The notes below the pieces were generated by a model. That model worked only from the letters and a program-made list of their open reading frames with translations. It was not told the DNA's origin and made no database searches. Shown one piece after another: positions 32,624-42,954 of a stretch of DNA of 64,000 nt (position 1 is its first letter; each line of letters begins with the position of its first letter). A program made the position numbers and the translations under genes. The DNA is taken from contig JBANAY010000003.1 of assembly GCA_037952775.1 (NCBI GenBank), forward strand, positions 9,114,001-9,178,000. The letters are read 5' to 3'. Origin of the DNA: Clonostachys chloroleuca (lineage: Eukaryota > Ascomycota > Sordariomycetes > Hypocreales > Bionectriaceae).

Positions 32624-32704
32624 GGAAATATTGTCATTGGTAAGACTAGGTATTTACTAAATATTATGCAGATGCATCTGGGCGTTCGAATCGTCTTGTT
32701 TCCG
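32624..32704 (+). tRNA. tRNA-Ser-like duplicate with ACU anticodon
   Basis: GGAAATA pairs with TGTTTCC; anticodon stem GGTAT/ATATT with loop TTACTAA gives ACT; variable arm with TGCA...TGCA; T loop TTCGAAT. It is a full-shape duplicate of the neighbouring trnS whose anticodon changed from GCU to ACU. It may be expressed, but A at position 34 is unusual. Confidence 0.6.
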
Positions 32705-32715
32705 TAAGATATAAC

Positions 32716-32737
32716 AGGAAGATTTGTTCCTTTTTTT
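32716..32737 (+). promoter_or_regulatory. ORF hairpin 7 (before ORF H)
   Basis: AGGAA/TTCCT stem, loop GATTTG, then T7. It lies 26 bases before the ATG at 32758. Confidence 0.6.
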
Positions 32738-32757
32738 AAAAATTAATTAATTAACCT

Positions 32758-33120
32758 ATGAATAATTTAAAAATAAAGAATTTTAAAAAAGATTTAGCTG
32801 AATTGTCTGTTTATATTGAGATAGACATTGAAGAAGTAAATTCACCATTAAAATTTGTTTCTTTTATCCAAAAACAAATGAACGTAGTTCACCATGTTGT
32901 TATAGATAGAGCTAAACATAATGATAGATTAAAGAGTGACGATTTATTAGTACTTTACCAAGTTGAAAATGAAAATTCACATTTTTTTCTTAAATGTGAT
33001 CATTCTACTTTACTTTCTTCTTCTATGAAAAAATTAATTAGAAGTTACCCTAAAGTTAAAAAAAGTGAAGTAATTTATCTATGGTACGGATTAAACAATC
33101 CACTATATAAGGAAAAATAG
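32758..33120 (+). CDS. ORF H: hypothetical soluble protein
   Basis: 120 residues, no TGA codon, no membrane segment. Charged, with alternating hydrophobic pattern suggesting a mixed alpha/beta fold. I recognise no family. The sequence after it contains a T-arm-like hairpin (TTGGA-TGCGAAT-TCCAA, 33164-33180), another tRNA remnant. Confidence 0.5.
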   Translation: MNNLKIKNFKKDLAELSVYIEIDIEEVNSPLKFVSFIQKQMNVVHHVVIDRAKHNDRLKSDDLLVLYQVENENSHFFLKCDHSTLLSSSMKKLIRSYPKVKKSEVIYLWYGLNNPLYKEK

Positions 33121-33215
33121 TATAATTAATAATACAATTAATTAATTAGATTAATTAATAGATTTGGATGCGAATTCCAATTTTTCCCCAGTATTTCTAA
33201 TAATACTTGGAGTTT

Positions 33216-33238
33216 AGAGTACAATGACTCTTTTTTTT
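33216..33238 (+). promoter_or_regulatory. ORF hairpin 8 (before ORF I)
   Basis: AGAGT/ACTCT stem, loop ACAATG, then a T run. It lies 31 bases before the ATG at 33263. The stem differs from the other seven yet still pairs fully. Confidence 0.6.
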
Positions 33239-33262
33239 AAAAATTAATAATAAATAATAACT

Positions 33263-33871
33263 ATGACTATGATAAACAAAGATTTAATTAAAGTGAAGCA
33301 ATTTTAATTTAGAGATAAGTAAACTGGACACTATCTTTATTTTAACACCTGCAAATAATTCAAAAAGTAATAAAGTGCATATTACTACAAAAATGGTTGT
33401 ACTAAAAGATACAATTAATAATGACTTAATGCAGATATCCCAATTACTAAATATAATGAATTTTGATAAACTTTATATATTTTCTATTATTAATGATAAG
33501 AATATCAAATATAAAGTGACAGAAATAGAAGGATCTCTACTACTGTTAAATATATAGAAATTGGATTACAATACTATATAAAAAATGTGTTAATAAACAG
33601 TGAAAATCATAATTTTTGAGAGCACAATAAGAATTCATTATATATATTAAGAGATAGTTGCTACACAGATATTGTTGAAACATTTACTAAGATCCAGGAT
33701 GTAGATACAAAGGTAGTAAGAGGATCTTCTCAAAAATCACATCTAGTTAGTGGTGTTGATTTTAGATTATCTTGTTATTTAATGATATTATTTAATATGG
33801 ATTATCAAAAAGTATATAAGCAAAATGCTTTTAATGATTTAACTAAAGATAGATATTTACCATCAAGGTAA
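33263..33871 (+). pseudogene. ORF I: broken hypothetical protein (two compensating frame shifts)
   Basis: Starts with ATG 33263 in one frame and stops after 14 codons (33305-33307); coding character continues in a second frame to 33557, then returns to the first frame to TAA at 33869. About 200 residues in total with one TGA Trp. The shift points are near 33298-33307 and near 33530-33545. No membrane segment stands out and no family is recognised. The last bases overlap the start of a trnS remnant. The breaks could be decay or base-calling errors. Confidence 0.45.
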
Positions 33872-33880
33872 TTACAATAA

Positions 33881-33940
33881 TCGGGTTTGCTAAACTTTGT
33901 GTCTATACACTTGGGTGTTCGAGTCACCTCTTTCCCGATT
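33881..33940 (+). pseudogene. trnS(GCU) remnant lacking the D arm
   Basis: AATCGGG and CCCGATT still pair as an acceptor stem; between them are TTTGCTAAA (the anticodon loop without its 5' stem), a variable arm and a T arm with TTCGAGT. The D arm and half the anticodon stem are deleted. It overlaps the first base of trnN. Confidence 0.55.
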
Positions 33941-34016
33941 AAGCTTTTATAGCTCAACGGTAGAGCGTGATACTGTTAATATTATGATAGATGTTCGATT
34001 CATCTTAGAGGCTTAA
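33940..34016 (+). tRNA. trnN: tRNA-Asn (GUU)
   Basis: TAAGCTT pairs with AGGCTTA, anticodon loop CTGTTAA (anticodon GTT), T loop TTCGATT. It marks the right border of the accessory cluster. Confidence 0.88.
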
Positions 34017-34073
34017 TTTAAACACGTTAGTCTAGTTTGCATTACCTACGCAATTCTTTTCGTAAGAATATCC

Positions 34074-34884
34074 ATGACTAACGTCGTTAGAAACAATTTT
34101 CAAGATCATCCATTTCATCTAGTATCTCCTTCACCTTGACCATTTTATATTAGTATTTCTTTATTCATTTTAACAATAAATGCTGCATTATCTATGCATT
34201 TATTCCATAATGCATATATTCTATTTTATATAGGGCTATTTTTAGTAATAGCTACTATGTCTTTATGATTTAGAGACATAATTGCTGAGGGTACTTATTT
34301 AGGAAATCATACTTTAGCTGTTCAAAAAGGATTAAACTTAGGAGTTATTTTATTTATAGTTTCTGAAGCTTTATTCTTCTTAGCCATATTCTGAGCATTT
34401 TTCCATAGTGCTTTAACACCTACTATAGAATTAGGTAGCCAATGACCTCCTATGGGAATAGACCCTGTAAATCCTTTCGAATTACCTTTATTAAATACAG
34501 TAATATTATTATCAAGTGGAGCTACAATTACTTATGCTCATCATGCTTTAAATAAAAGGAGATAGATCAGGAGCTATATATGGAACTATTTTCACAGTAT
34601 TATTAGCTATAATATTTACATTCTTTCAAGGAGTTGAATATAGTGTTTCATCTTTTACAATAAGTGATGGTGCATTTGGAACATGTTTCTTCTTTGGTAC
34701 AGGATTCCACGGATTCCATGTTATAATTGGTACAATTTTCTTATCTGTAGGTTTATGAAGAATAGTATCTTATCACTTAACAGATCATCATCATCTTGGT
34801 TATGAAGGTGGAATATTATATTGACACTTTGTTGACGTAGTATGATTATTCTTATATGTATCGATGTATTATTGAGGTTCATAA
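34074..34884 (+). CDS. cox3: Cytochrome c oxidase subunit 3, with one-base frameshift
   Basis: About 269 residues of a seven-helix COX3, the structural core subunit of complex IV, starting [17 protein letters not shown] and ending MYYWGS. At 34554-34557 a run of four A should be three: the frame stops at 34563, while the +1 frame continues with perfectly conserved sequence ([13 protein letters not shown]...[11 protein letters not shown]) to TAA at 34882. TGA is Trp on both sides. As cox3 is essential, an assembly error is the simplest explanation; a non-functional copy is the alternative. Its place between trnN and trnG is standard for Pezizomycotina. Confidence 0.95.
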
Positions 34885-35009
34885 TTATATTTTATAATTA
34901 GTACAAGGGTACTTCGTACTTCTACGAAGTAAGGAAAGCTATGCCTACGTCTAGTAGCTTGCTAGCTTGCGCTACACAAAAACTAGCCTAGACTACGGAA
35001 ATTTTAGCA

Positions 35010-35081
35010 GCGGGTATAGGTTAATTGGTAGACCTTTTGACTTCCAATCAAATTGCGTCAGTTCGAATCTGACTACCCGTA
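35010..35081 (+). tRNA. trnG: tRNA-Gly (UCC)
   Basis: GCGGGTA pairs with TACCCGT, anticodon stem TTTGA/TCAAA with loop CTTCCAA (anticodon TCC), T loop TTCGAAT. Confidence 0.92.
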
Positions 35082-35206
35082 TTTAAGTGGCTAGCGTGTG
35101 TTATTTCGTAGCAATACCAAACAACCATAACCATGCTTCCATGAAAGATTTCATAGCAAGCTCTAGCAGCATTATTTGATAAAAATTTACTATTAGTAGG
35201 AAAAAC

Positions 35207-35929
35207 ATGAATGAATACGAAAAAAAAATGAGTGAAAAAGTTTTGGTGATTTATGACCATATATTAAGTGGATATAAAAGTGAATCATTAGAGTTTATTA
35301 GTGTACTAGCCTTATTTTTTGGTGCAATAGTTATAATAATTAAAAATCCTATAGGATCTCTTCTGTGTTTAATAGGACTTTTTGGGGTAATCTCGGTATA
35401 TTTAATTTTAGCCGGATTAAATTTCATAGGTTTATCTTATTTAATTGTTTATATAGGTGCAATATCTATATTATTTTTATTTATTTTAATGCTTATTAAT
35501 ATAAGAACAAGTGAATTATTGAGTAATAATGTAAATAGTGTACCATTAGCATTATTGATAATAATTTTATTAAATTATGCTTGATTCCAAGTATCACCAC
35601 AATATATTAGCTATACAGACTCTACAGATAGTATTATTAATAGTTCTGTATATACTAATATAATTTCATCCGCATACGCAGGCTATGGTGACGAATTTTT
35701 CAATACATTGAAAAGTATGGTTTTTGTGTGAAACGGACAAGCTACAGAAAATTCTATTGCTAATGTTATGTTTGTAACAAGTAATAATTGAGACGGATTT
35801 ATAACAGAAACAAATCATGCAGCTACAATAGGTATGGTATTATACACAGTATTTAATATGTGATTATTATTGGCTAGTATAATATTATTATTAGCTATGG
35901 TTGGTGCTATTATTATAACAATAAAATAA
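35207..35929 (+). CDS. nad6: NADH dehydrogenase subunit 6
   Basis: 240 residues with TGA Trp codons; a membrane subunit of complex I. Five hydrophobic segments, with the conserved YLIVYIGAISILFLFILMLINIR around helix 3 and a C-terminal helix ending GAIIITIK. The start at 35207 follows a leader whose 28 bases (35181-35208) are duplicated exactly at 44212-44239 before ORF J. A second ATG (35228) could also serve. Confidence 0.94.
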
Positions 35930-36017
35930 TTTAAATAATCAAGTTTTAGTTGTTGTAGTATTAGTGCTAGCATTCATTATGAAGTAACCGCTAACACTAT
36001 AAATATAGAAGAATGAA

Positions 36018-36089
36018 GGGGGATTAGTTCAGTGGTAGAACGGTTGTATTACACGCAAAGGGTGAGAGGTTCGATTCCTTTATCCCTCA
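36018..36089 (+). tRNA. trnV: tRNA-Val (UAC)
   Basis: GGGGGAT pairs with ATCCCTC, anticodon loop ATTACAC (anticodon TAC), T loop TTCGATT. Confidence 0.9.
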
Positions 36090-36481
36090 ATTGTGCCTTT
36101 AGTATTATAATATTAGTGGTTACATCTATAGAAATATATCTTTTAACGATACAATAGTACTATAGATACACAGGACAAGTATTACACTTCTAGGCAGCTT
36201 ACTATGAAATACAAATTAGCTACTTAAAAGTATAAATAGCTTGTATTATACACTATATAATAACTATAGAAGGATGTACAAAGTTTTATGTGTACTCCTA
36301 CGAAGTAAGGAAAATTACTAGCGTGTGTGTATGTATGTATAGGCTGGCTAGCCAGCAGTGAAACCATCACCACGATTACAAAAAATAACAAATAAAAGCT
36401 AACTTTAGTATAGCGAACGTAGTTAGTGAAACTATAGCTAAAGCTTTTCTTATCAATATAAAAATAGAAATATTTATAATC
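36090..36481. repeat. trnV-trnI spacer with dispersed repeats
   Basis: No gene. Contains CTATGAAAT (near 36201), TACGAAGTAAGGAAA (near 36300) and GT-rich tracts followed by a GGCTGGCTAGCC palindrome near 36343, all related to other spacers in this mtDNA. Confidence 0.5.
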
Positions 36482-36552
36482 GATTCCTTAACTTAATGGT
36501 AAAGTGTATTTTTGATAAGAATAAAATCAGTGTTCAATTCACTGAGGAATTA
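36482..36552 (+). tRNA. trnI: tRNA-Ile (GAU)
   Basis: GATTCCT pairs with AGGAATT, anticodon loop TTGATAA (anticodon GAT), T loop TTCAATT. Confidence 0.9.
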
Positions 36553-36624
36553 TGTGCTGGTTGTTAACTATGAAATATTCAGGCAAGGTGGCGATAGTGG
36601 TTTCACTACGAAGTAACACACAAA

Positions 36625-36710
36625 AGAGAATTGGCCGAGTGGTTTAAGGCGGTAAGTTTGAGTTTTATTAGGTGTAAGAAGCCGCATCCGTTCGAATCGG
36701 ATATTCTCTG
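36625..36710 (+). tRNA. trnS2: tRNA-Ser (UGA)
   Basis: AGAGAAT pairs with ATTCTCT, anticodon loop TTTGAGT (anticodon TGA), variable arm, T loop TTCGAAT. Confidence 0.9.
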
Positions 36711-36858
36711 TAATTTGTAGTATTAGTGTTGCAAATTAGCTATAAACTAGCGCTACCCTGTAGAAAGGTGGTAGGTTATTTAATATACGCTAGCCAGTAT
36801 GCTGCCTTTTAGGAAAGGATTTCATAGTAAGCTCTAGTACTGTTTAATCTTAACATAA

Positions 36859-36930
36859 AAGAGTATAATTTAATAGGCAAAATAGGAAGCTTCAACCTTC
36901 ACATTCTTGGTTCAAATCCAAGTACTCTTG
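36859..36930 (+). tRNA. trnW: tRNA-Trp (UCA)
   Basis: AAGAGTA pairs with TACTCTT; anticodon loop CTTCAAC with anticodon TCA, which reads both TGG and TGA. This matches the TGA-as-Trp usage in the neighbouring genes. Confidence 0.92.
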
Positions 36931-36941
36931 GTATATATAAA

Positions 36942-37014
36942 CGGATTAGGGCCGGGTAGGTTAGGTGCTTTGTTTGGGTCAAAGATCAGTTACGTTCGAA
37001 TCGTAATAATCCGA
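36942..37014 (+). tRNA. trnP: tRNA-Pro (UGG)
   Basis: CGGATTA pairs with TAATCCG, anticodon stem CTTTG/CAAAG with loop TTTGGGT (anticodon TGG), T loop TTCGAAT. Confidence 0.93.
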
Positions 37015-39690
37015 ATATCAGATTTTTTATAAATATTAAATATATAATTCTTTATGTAACATAGCATATCATAGCGGTATAGCTATAAAGAATTATATAA
37101 TAATAACTATTATATAATAATCTATTAATAAGTAATATAATAAGTTATATAACAATAACTGTTATATAATATATACATAATAGAATAAACTACTTTTTAT
37201 AAACATATACTAAAAAATAAATAACTTTAAGATATATAATTGTTATTTATATAAATACAAGTATAAAAAGGGATTATTATGGAATTTTAGCTGTATATTA
37301 AAGAGAAAGTAAAATAAATATGATATAATAAGGCTATTCTAGTAATAATAAATCATAATTTAAATTAACTCTAAGAGAAATCTTTTAATAAACGAAGCGA
37401 ATTGAAATATCTTAGTAGCTTTAGGAATATAAATCAAAAGAGATTCTACAAATAGCGTGAGTGAAAGTAGATAAGTCTAAAAAGTAAAATGGTTGATAAA
37501 CTGTTTGTATAGGGGAACCTTCCTCAAAGACTAAATATAATATATAAGCGATAGTGGTTGAGTACCATGAGGGAACAAAGATAAATAGTAATTTTATAAG
37601 CAGTTCGAAGCGTAAGCTAAAGAACGTACCTTTTGCATAATGGGTCACCAAGTTAACATTAGATGCGAGAAAATACGTAGATAAACCGGACGTTAAAATA
37701 ACGCCAGAGTGTCTAAAGTTAGACCCGAAGCCAGGTGATTTTACCATAGTCAGGATTATAAAAGTCCGAACGGGTTGTTGTAGCAATAACATCCGAAGAA
37801 CTGTGGTAGGTGTAGTGAAAGACAACACTGACTTGGATAGCTGGTTTTCTGCGAAACCTATAATAGTAGGAAATTTAAGTAAATATATCTTAGCAGGTAC
37901 AGAAATTAATCTCAGACAAGGCAATTTCGTCTTATTTTGTACAAATTGGGGGATCATAAAGATTTTATCAGTGAGTATGCAGACTCGGAATGGCAAAGAT
38001 ATAACTTGAATTATCAGACATAGTATGATAAGGTAGTATGTCAAAAGGGAAACAGCCCAGAACAAGAATTAAGGTTCCTAAATTATAGTTAAGTGAAATG
38101 AAGAAGGTCTTTATTCAAGTCGACAAGGAGATAGGCTTAGAAGCAGCCACAATTTTATGATCTCGTAACAGAGCGCTTGTTAAGTTATAAAGGCATCAAT
38201 AATATAACGGATCTAAACTATATACCGAAATCTTGTCCATAAAATGTTATAATAAATACGCAGCTGCTTCTTATGCATGCCAGTAATATAATAATTTTAT
38301 GGGGTAGCAGAACGTTGAGTTAAATTATGACTTTTATTTTTTAAATAAAACTATAATGATCGAACTCAAGTGATAATGGTGACATGAGTAACTAAAAGAA
38401 AATTTATTTTCCGCCTTAAGCTTATGGCTAGATTTAAGTAACGGCCTCTAAGTTTAGATATAATCTAAAGATTTAAACGATGAGAAAATCTTTTTTACTA
38501 ATGACGACATTTTAAGTGAAAAATGTACTGGAAAAATAGTAATATATTCGTTTATAGCTGTAGCATTAGTTACAGCTAGTAAACGGATGAAAAATAACCG
38601 TACCTAGATACTGAAACAAGTAAGCAAGTAGAGTATACGAAGGCGTGATTGAGCTAACAATCATAAAGGAACTCGGCAAATTGACTACTGTAACTTCGGA
38701 ATAAAGAGGGCTCATTATTCTTGATTAATATCAAGTAAAGAGGAAGAAGCATGGAATAATGTTGTACGACTGTTTAATTAAAACACAGCACTTTGCTTAA
38801 AGATAAAAAAATCTATGTATAAAGTGTGAAATCTGCCCGGTGCCGGCTGGTTAATGAAGATAATTAAATGATCTAACATTTGATGTTGACAGAACCCCCG
38901 GTTAAAGGCGGCCTTAACGTGAGGGTCCTAAGGTAGCGAAATGCCTTGGCCGTTAAATGCGGTCTTGCATGAATGGTGTAACGATACAACAGCTGTCTCT
39001 ATGATTGACTCAGTGAAATTGGAATAGCTGTGCAGATACAGCTTACCTCTAGTTAGACGAGAAGACCCTATGCAGCTTTACTGTTACTAATTATAGAATA
39101 TGATAAACATCTTTCAGACTAAAAGGGAATAGATAATATAAACATGAGAAACCTTTATTTTTTTTTCATACGAATGAGAAGGTTTAAGACTTTGAAAGCA
39201 TTAGCTTTTAATGTTTTAAATACAACTAGTCTCTGCCTATTTTATATATATATCTTTATATATAAATAGGTACCCTTAGATAAGGAACTATGATTAGGAG
39301 ACAGTTTATGTGGGGCACAGACCCTGTAAAGAGTAAACAGGAGTGTCTAATAATTTACTATAATTTTGTTTGTAATTTTGGGTAGTTTAACTATTCTTAA
39401 TCATATACATTTAATTATATATACGTTGTACTAATGTATAACTTCCTATATATTTAAAAAAAGGTAGGATTTTTACTATATAGAAATTAGAGATAATTGA
39501 AAAGATTACTTAATAATTTTTTCTAGCTATTAATTTAATAATAGTGGTGATAATATCTAGAAAGCTCAACGGCTAAATCTTGCCTTACTGTTTGATTATC
39601 TACAAATCTTACAGTTGCGTAAGCAGGGCATAGGATCACAAGATGCAATAAGGAAAGATCTTGGATTATTGGAAAAGCTACGCTAGGGAT

Positions 39691-41598
39691 GTTTGTCCTT
39701 TAATATTTTATAGGCTGTTGGCATAACGCCAGTGCTAGGGCTGTATTTTATAGTGTAATACTATTACTACAGCTAAAGCTTGAGTTTTAACAACAGTCAT
39801 AAAATAATTGATATAAATTGGGTAAATTTCAAGAATTACTAAACTTAGTAAATTTGAAGCGAAGTTTATTTTAGCATAATTATAAAATAAAAACGTTCAA
39901 CGACTATAAGGTGAGTGTTTATGCATAATACACAATAATCCTTTATTACTACCCAACATTTTTATAATCTATTAATATACTAATAAATAAAAGAAATAAA
40001 AAAAAAAGAATAAAAAATAATGAAGAACTCTAACACAGTTATGCTGACGAAGTCAGGAAATCGTTTACTAAAAATGAAAATATTTAATAATAATTTAAAT
40101 AAAAATCCTAAAAGTGTACTTTTAAGATCCAAATTAAATATCCTAGGAAAACCGAGATATTTACCTTCATTTTCTAAGGAATGAAGAAATATTATTTATT
40201 CCTTTAATAAGAATAACTTGAAAAATATTCCAGTTAACGATGTTAATGTGAATAAAATAGTACAAAATTATTTTGATTTATTTTTCGTACGAAATATGCG
40301 TGCCTATAAAAATAAAAGAAGAATAAAGGTTTTTAAAAGAAGACGTAAATTTTTAAGAAGAATATTTATAAGTAATGTAGAAATTAAACATACTAATAAT
40401 AAAGCAAAAATAACTTTATATACTATAAATAGAGAAAAAAAAATATTAAAAGAAAAATATATGAACATATATAAAAATTTAAGCTTTAAATTATTTAAAA
40501 ATTATATTCATTCATATAATAAACATATAAATAATATATATTGATTTATGAATGATACTAAAACTAATGATAATTTATTAGCAAAAACTTTAAAAATATG
40601 AAATGAATATATTTTTATAAGTAACTTAATAAGAAAAAAGGATTATTTAAATCATAAATGAAATTCTTTACAAATTTTTTTAAAATTAAATAATCTTTTA
40701 TTAAGAAAAACATTAAGTTTTTTAATAAAAAAGGAATCTAAGTATTATATACGTTTATTAAGAAGATATAATATATTATATTCACTTAATCAATTTAAAT
40801 TTAATAAATTAATATTATTACCTAAATTGAGTAACTTATTAAGTAAAATAATAGGAAAAAAAGTAGAATACAATATTATAAATTTAAAATCTATTTCATA
40901 TAATACTGATCTTTTCACAAAGATATTAGCATTAAAAATAAAAAAAATTAAACAAGGACATGTACGTAGAATGTTAGCTGTTTTAAATAAAGCATATTTA
41001 CCTACAGCAAATACTTTACAAGAAAGAACTAGAGCAGAAATTTGAGGAAATTATGATAAATACCAAAATAAATATAAGGATTTAAAAGTTCTTTCTCATT
41101 TAGATTCAGTATACGACGGTAGTAATACTAAGGTAACTAGAACTAAAAAAGGGAATATTTCTGAATTATTCACAAGAATATATAACAACGCAGATAATAT
41201 ACATAACTTAATTTATAACTCAATTGATTATAAAAACATGAGAGGGATAAAGATAGAAGTTAATGGTAGATTAACTAAACGTTATAGAGCGGATAGATCA
41301 ATTTTTTCTTTAAAGAGAAAGGGTGGATTGAAAAATATAGCTTCATCTTACATAGGTTTAAGTTCAGTTTTATTTAGAGGAAATACTCATTCAAATCTTA
41401 GTTATTCTTGAGCTAAATCAAAACGTCGTGTAGGAGCTTTTGCTGTTAAAGGTTGAATTGCAGGTAAATAAGAAAATGTTAGCTTTAGAACAGCTAACAT
41501 TGTTAGTGAAACAATCGTTAAATCTTTTATTAATAATATAAAAATGAAGACATAGTCTGAACCATTCTGAGAAAAATGGAAAAAATGATAACAAATAG
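39691..41598 (+). other. Group I intron in rnl (omega/mL2449 site) carrying rps3
   Basis: The 5' exon ends CGCTAGGGAT (39690) and the 3' exon starts AACAGGCTAAT (41599), so the intron splits TAGGGAT/AACAGG, the classic omega site. It ends in G (41598) and follows a T, as group I introns do. Core-like pieces are seen at AACGACTATAAGGTG near 39899 and AAGACATAGTCTGAACC (41546-41562). It contains no endonuclease, only rps3, like the rnl intron known in Neurospora and relatives. Confidence 0.88.
40020..41471 (+). CDS. rps3: Ribosomal protein S3 (intron-encoded)
   Basis: 483 residues in one open frame, with TGA Trp codons (for example 40542). Very rich in Lys, Asn and Ile with long basic stretches. 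The C-terminal part, IKIEVNGRLTKRYRADRSI then KRKGGLKN and SKRRVGAFAVKGWIAGK, is the conserved end of fungal mitochondrial S3 (uS3m), a small-subunit protein at the mRNA entry. I chose the first ATG of the frame; the next in-frame Met codons are at 40044 and 40074. It lies wholly in the rnl intron, so it is expressed from the rRNA precursor. Confidence 0.93.
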
Positions 41599-42249
41599 AA
41601 CAGGCTAATTTGCGCAAGAGTGTACATAATGAGTGCGCGGTTTGGCACCTCGATGTCGGCTTAACTTCTCCTCATGGATGCAGAAACTATGTAGGGTGCG
41701 ACTGTTCGTCGATTAAAAAGTTACATGAGCTGGGTTAAATACGTCGTGAGACAGTATGGTTTCTATCTTCTAGAGGGAATTAGAATAAAAAAAGAAGGAA
41801 CTTTTGTACGAAAGGAACAAGAAGAATTTAATTAGTTTTGCTAATTAGATAATAGTTATAAACCTATGGTTTACCTGTTGTTTATGTGTCTAAATATTAA
41901 TATACATATTTATATGTATACTTGTACTATTGTACATAAGAATGTTTCTTTCACTAGGATAAATTGATTACATAGGCACGGCAGGAAAGCTAAGTTTGTT
42001 AAAGATAAGTGCTGAAAGCATATAGGCATGAAGCTTCCCTTTGGATATTTCTTAAATATGCGTATTATATCAATACGAAAATTTTATATAGGCTTAACTT
42101 GTATTAATCTTGAGATTTTTAAGGATAAAGTACTAATTTAATAAATCACTATATTTAAATATATCTATATAAATTTTTATATGTGTACGGTAGTAGTGTA
42201 TGTAGCTTCTTATGAAGCTACAATATCTATTATATATAAGTAAGTTTAC

Positions 42250-42320
42250 GCTTAGTTAGCATAAAAGTAATGCGATTGTTTTGTAATCAATGGACACAAG
42301 TGCGATTCTTGTACTGAGCT
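42250..42320 (+). tRNA. trnT: tRNA-Thr (UGU)
   Basis: GCTTAGT pairs with ACTGAGC, D stem GCAT/ATGC with a 7-base loop, anticodon loop TTTGTAA (anticodon TGT) closed by a T-T mismatch, T arm ACAAG/CTTGT. The unusually short D loop lacks the GG pair. Confidence 0.82.
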
Positions 42321-42367
42321 CTGTGTGCTTAAATTTACTTACTAGCTTTGCTAGAATAAAAGATTAA

Positions 42368-42439
42368 GGATTAGTAGTCAAGTGGTAAGACATAACTCTT
42401 TCGATGTTAGTATCGCAGGTTCGAATCCTGTCTAGTCTA
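42368..42439 (+). tRNA. trnE: tRNA-Glu (UUC)
   Basis: GGATTAG pairs with CTAGTCT, anticodon loop CTTTCGA (anticodon TTC), T loop TTCGAAT. Confidence 0.9.
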
Positions 42440-42440
42440 C

Positions 42441-42513
42441 TGCGGGTTGGTGTAATAGTTAGCATATTCGGCTCATGCCCGAAAGATCATAAGGTGCAAA
42501 TCCTGTACCCGCT
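42441..42513 (+). tRNA. trnM: tRNA-Met (CAU), probable initiator
   Basis: Anticodon stem TTCGG/CCGAA with loop CTCATGC. The first acceptor pair is a T-T mismatch (TGCGGGT with ACCCGCT), like the unpaired 1-72 position typical of initiators. Confidence 0.88.
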
Positions 42514-42629
42514 TACAACAAAACAGAACAGCACACAGTTGTATTTTTATACTATAATTGTTTTAATTAGAGCTTGCTTTATTTCATAGCAGCTACTAAA
42601 ATAAATATTTATTTTATTATATAAATAAA

Positions 42630-42702
42630 GGGGATATAGCTTAATTGGTAGAGTATACTGCTCATAACAGTACTTGTAAGTGTTCAATTCACTTTATCCC
42701 TA
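42630..42702 (+). tRNA. trnM: tRNA-Met (CAU)
   Basis: GGGGATA pairs with TATCCCT, anticodon stem ACTG/CAGT with loop CTCATAA. Ends two bases before trnL. Confidence 0.88.
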
Positions 42703-42703
42703 A

Positions 42704-42786
42704 GTCTAAGTGATGAAATTGGTAAACATGATGTGCTTAAAACACATCGGCGTAATGCCTTGAAAGTTCGAGTCTTTCCTTGGACA
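42704..42786 (+). tRNA. trnL1: tRNA-Leu (UAA)
   Basis: GTCTAAG pairs with CTTGGAC, anticodon stem ATGTG/CACAT with loop CTTAAAA (anticodon TAA), class II variable arm, T loop TTCGAGT. Confidence 0.92.
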
Positions 42787-42881
42787 CAATAGAGTATATC
42801 TTATATAAAAATACAACTAAACTATAATTAGCTAGCGCTACTTTGTAAAATTTGTGCTTTTATGGAATATTAAACAGTAGT

Positions 42882-42954
42882 CATTAATTTGGTAGGCACA
42901 AAAGATAGCTTACCAGCTATCTATCAGAAAATCTGGTATCTATCTAAATTATAA
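42882..42954 (+). other. tRNA-like fold, identity unclear
   Basis: A strong stem GATAGC/GCTATC encloses a seven-base loop with TACCA, and outer TTAATTT/AAATTAT can pair at six positions, but there is no T loop of the usual TTCRANY form. It may be a decayed tRNA or a plain hairpin. Confidence 0.25.

Larger units (their letters stand above)
37270..42110 (+). rRNA. rnl: Large subunit mitochondrial rRNA, interrupted by one intron
   Basis: Conserved cores include GGTCCTAAGGTAGCGAAAT near 38925, GACGAGAAGACCCTATGCAG near 39057, GGGGCACAGACCCTGTA near 39312, and after the intron AACAGGCTAATTTGCGCAAG (41599-41618), CTCGATGTCGGCT near 41650 and the sarcin-ricin type segment AGTACGAAAGGAAC-like bases near 41806. 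It forms the core of the mitochondrial 50S-type subunit. The 5' and 3' ends are estimates; the spacer 37015-37269 is AT-rich with no gene. The intron at 39691-41598 carries rps3. Confidence 0.92.

Noticed and set aside
37421..38065. 214-codon open frame on the minus strand
   Set aside because: Lies entirely within rnl and opposite to every mitochondrial gene; an accidental frame in rRNA.
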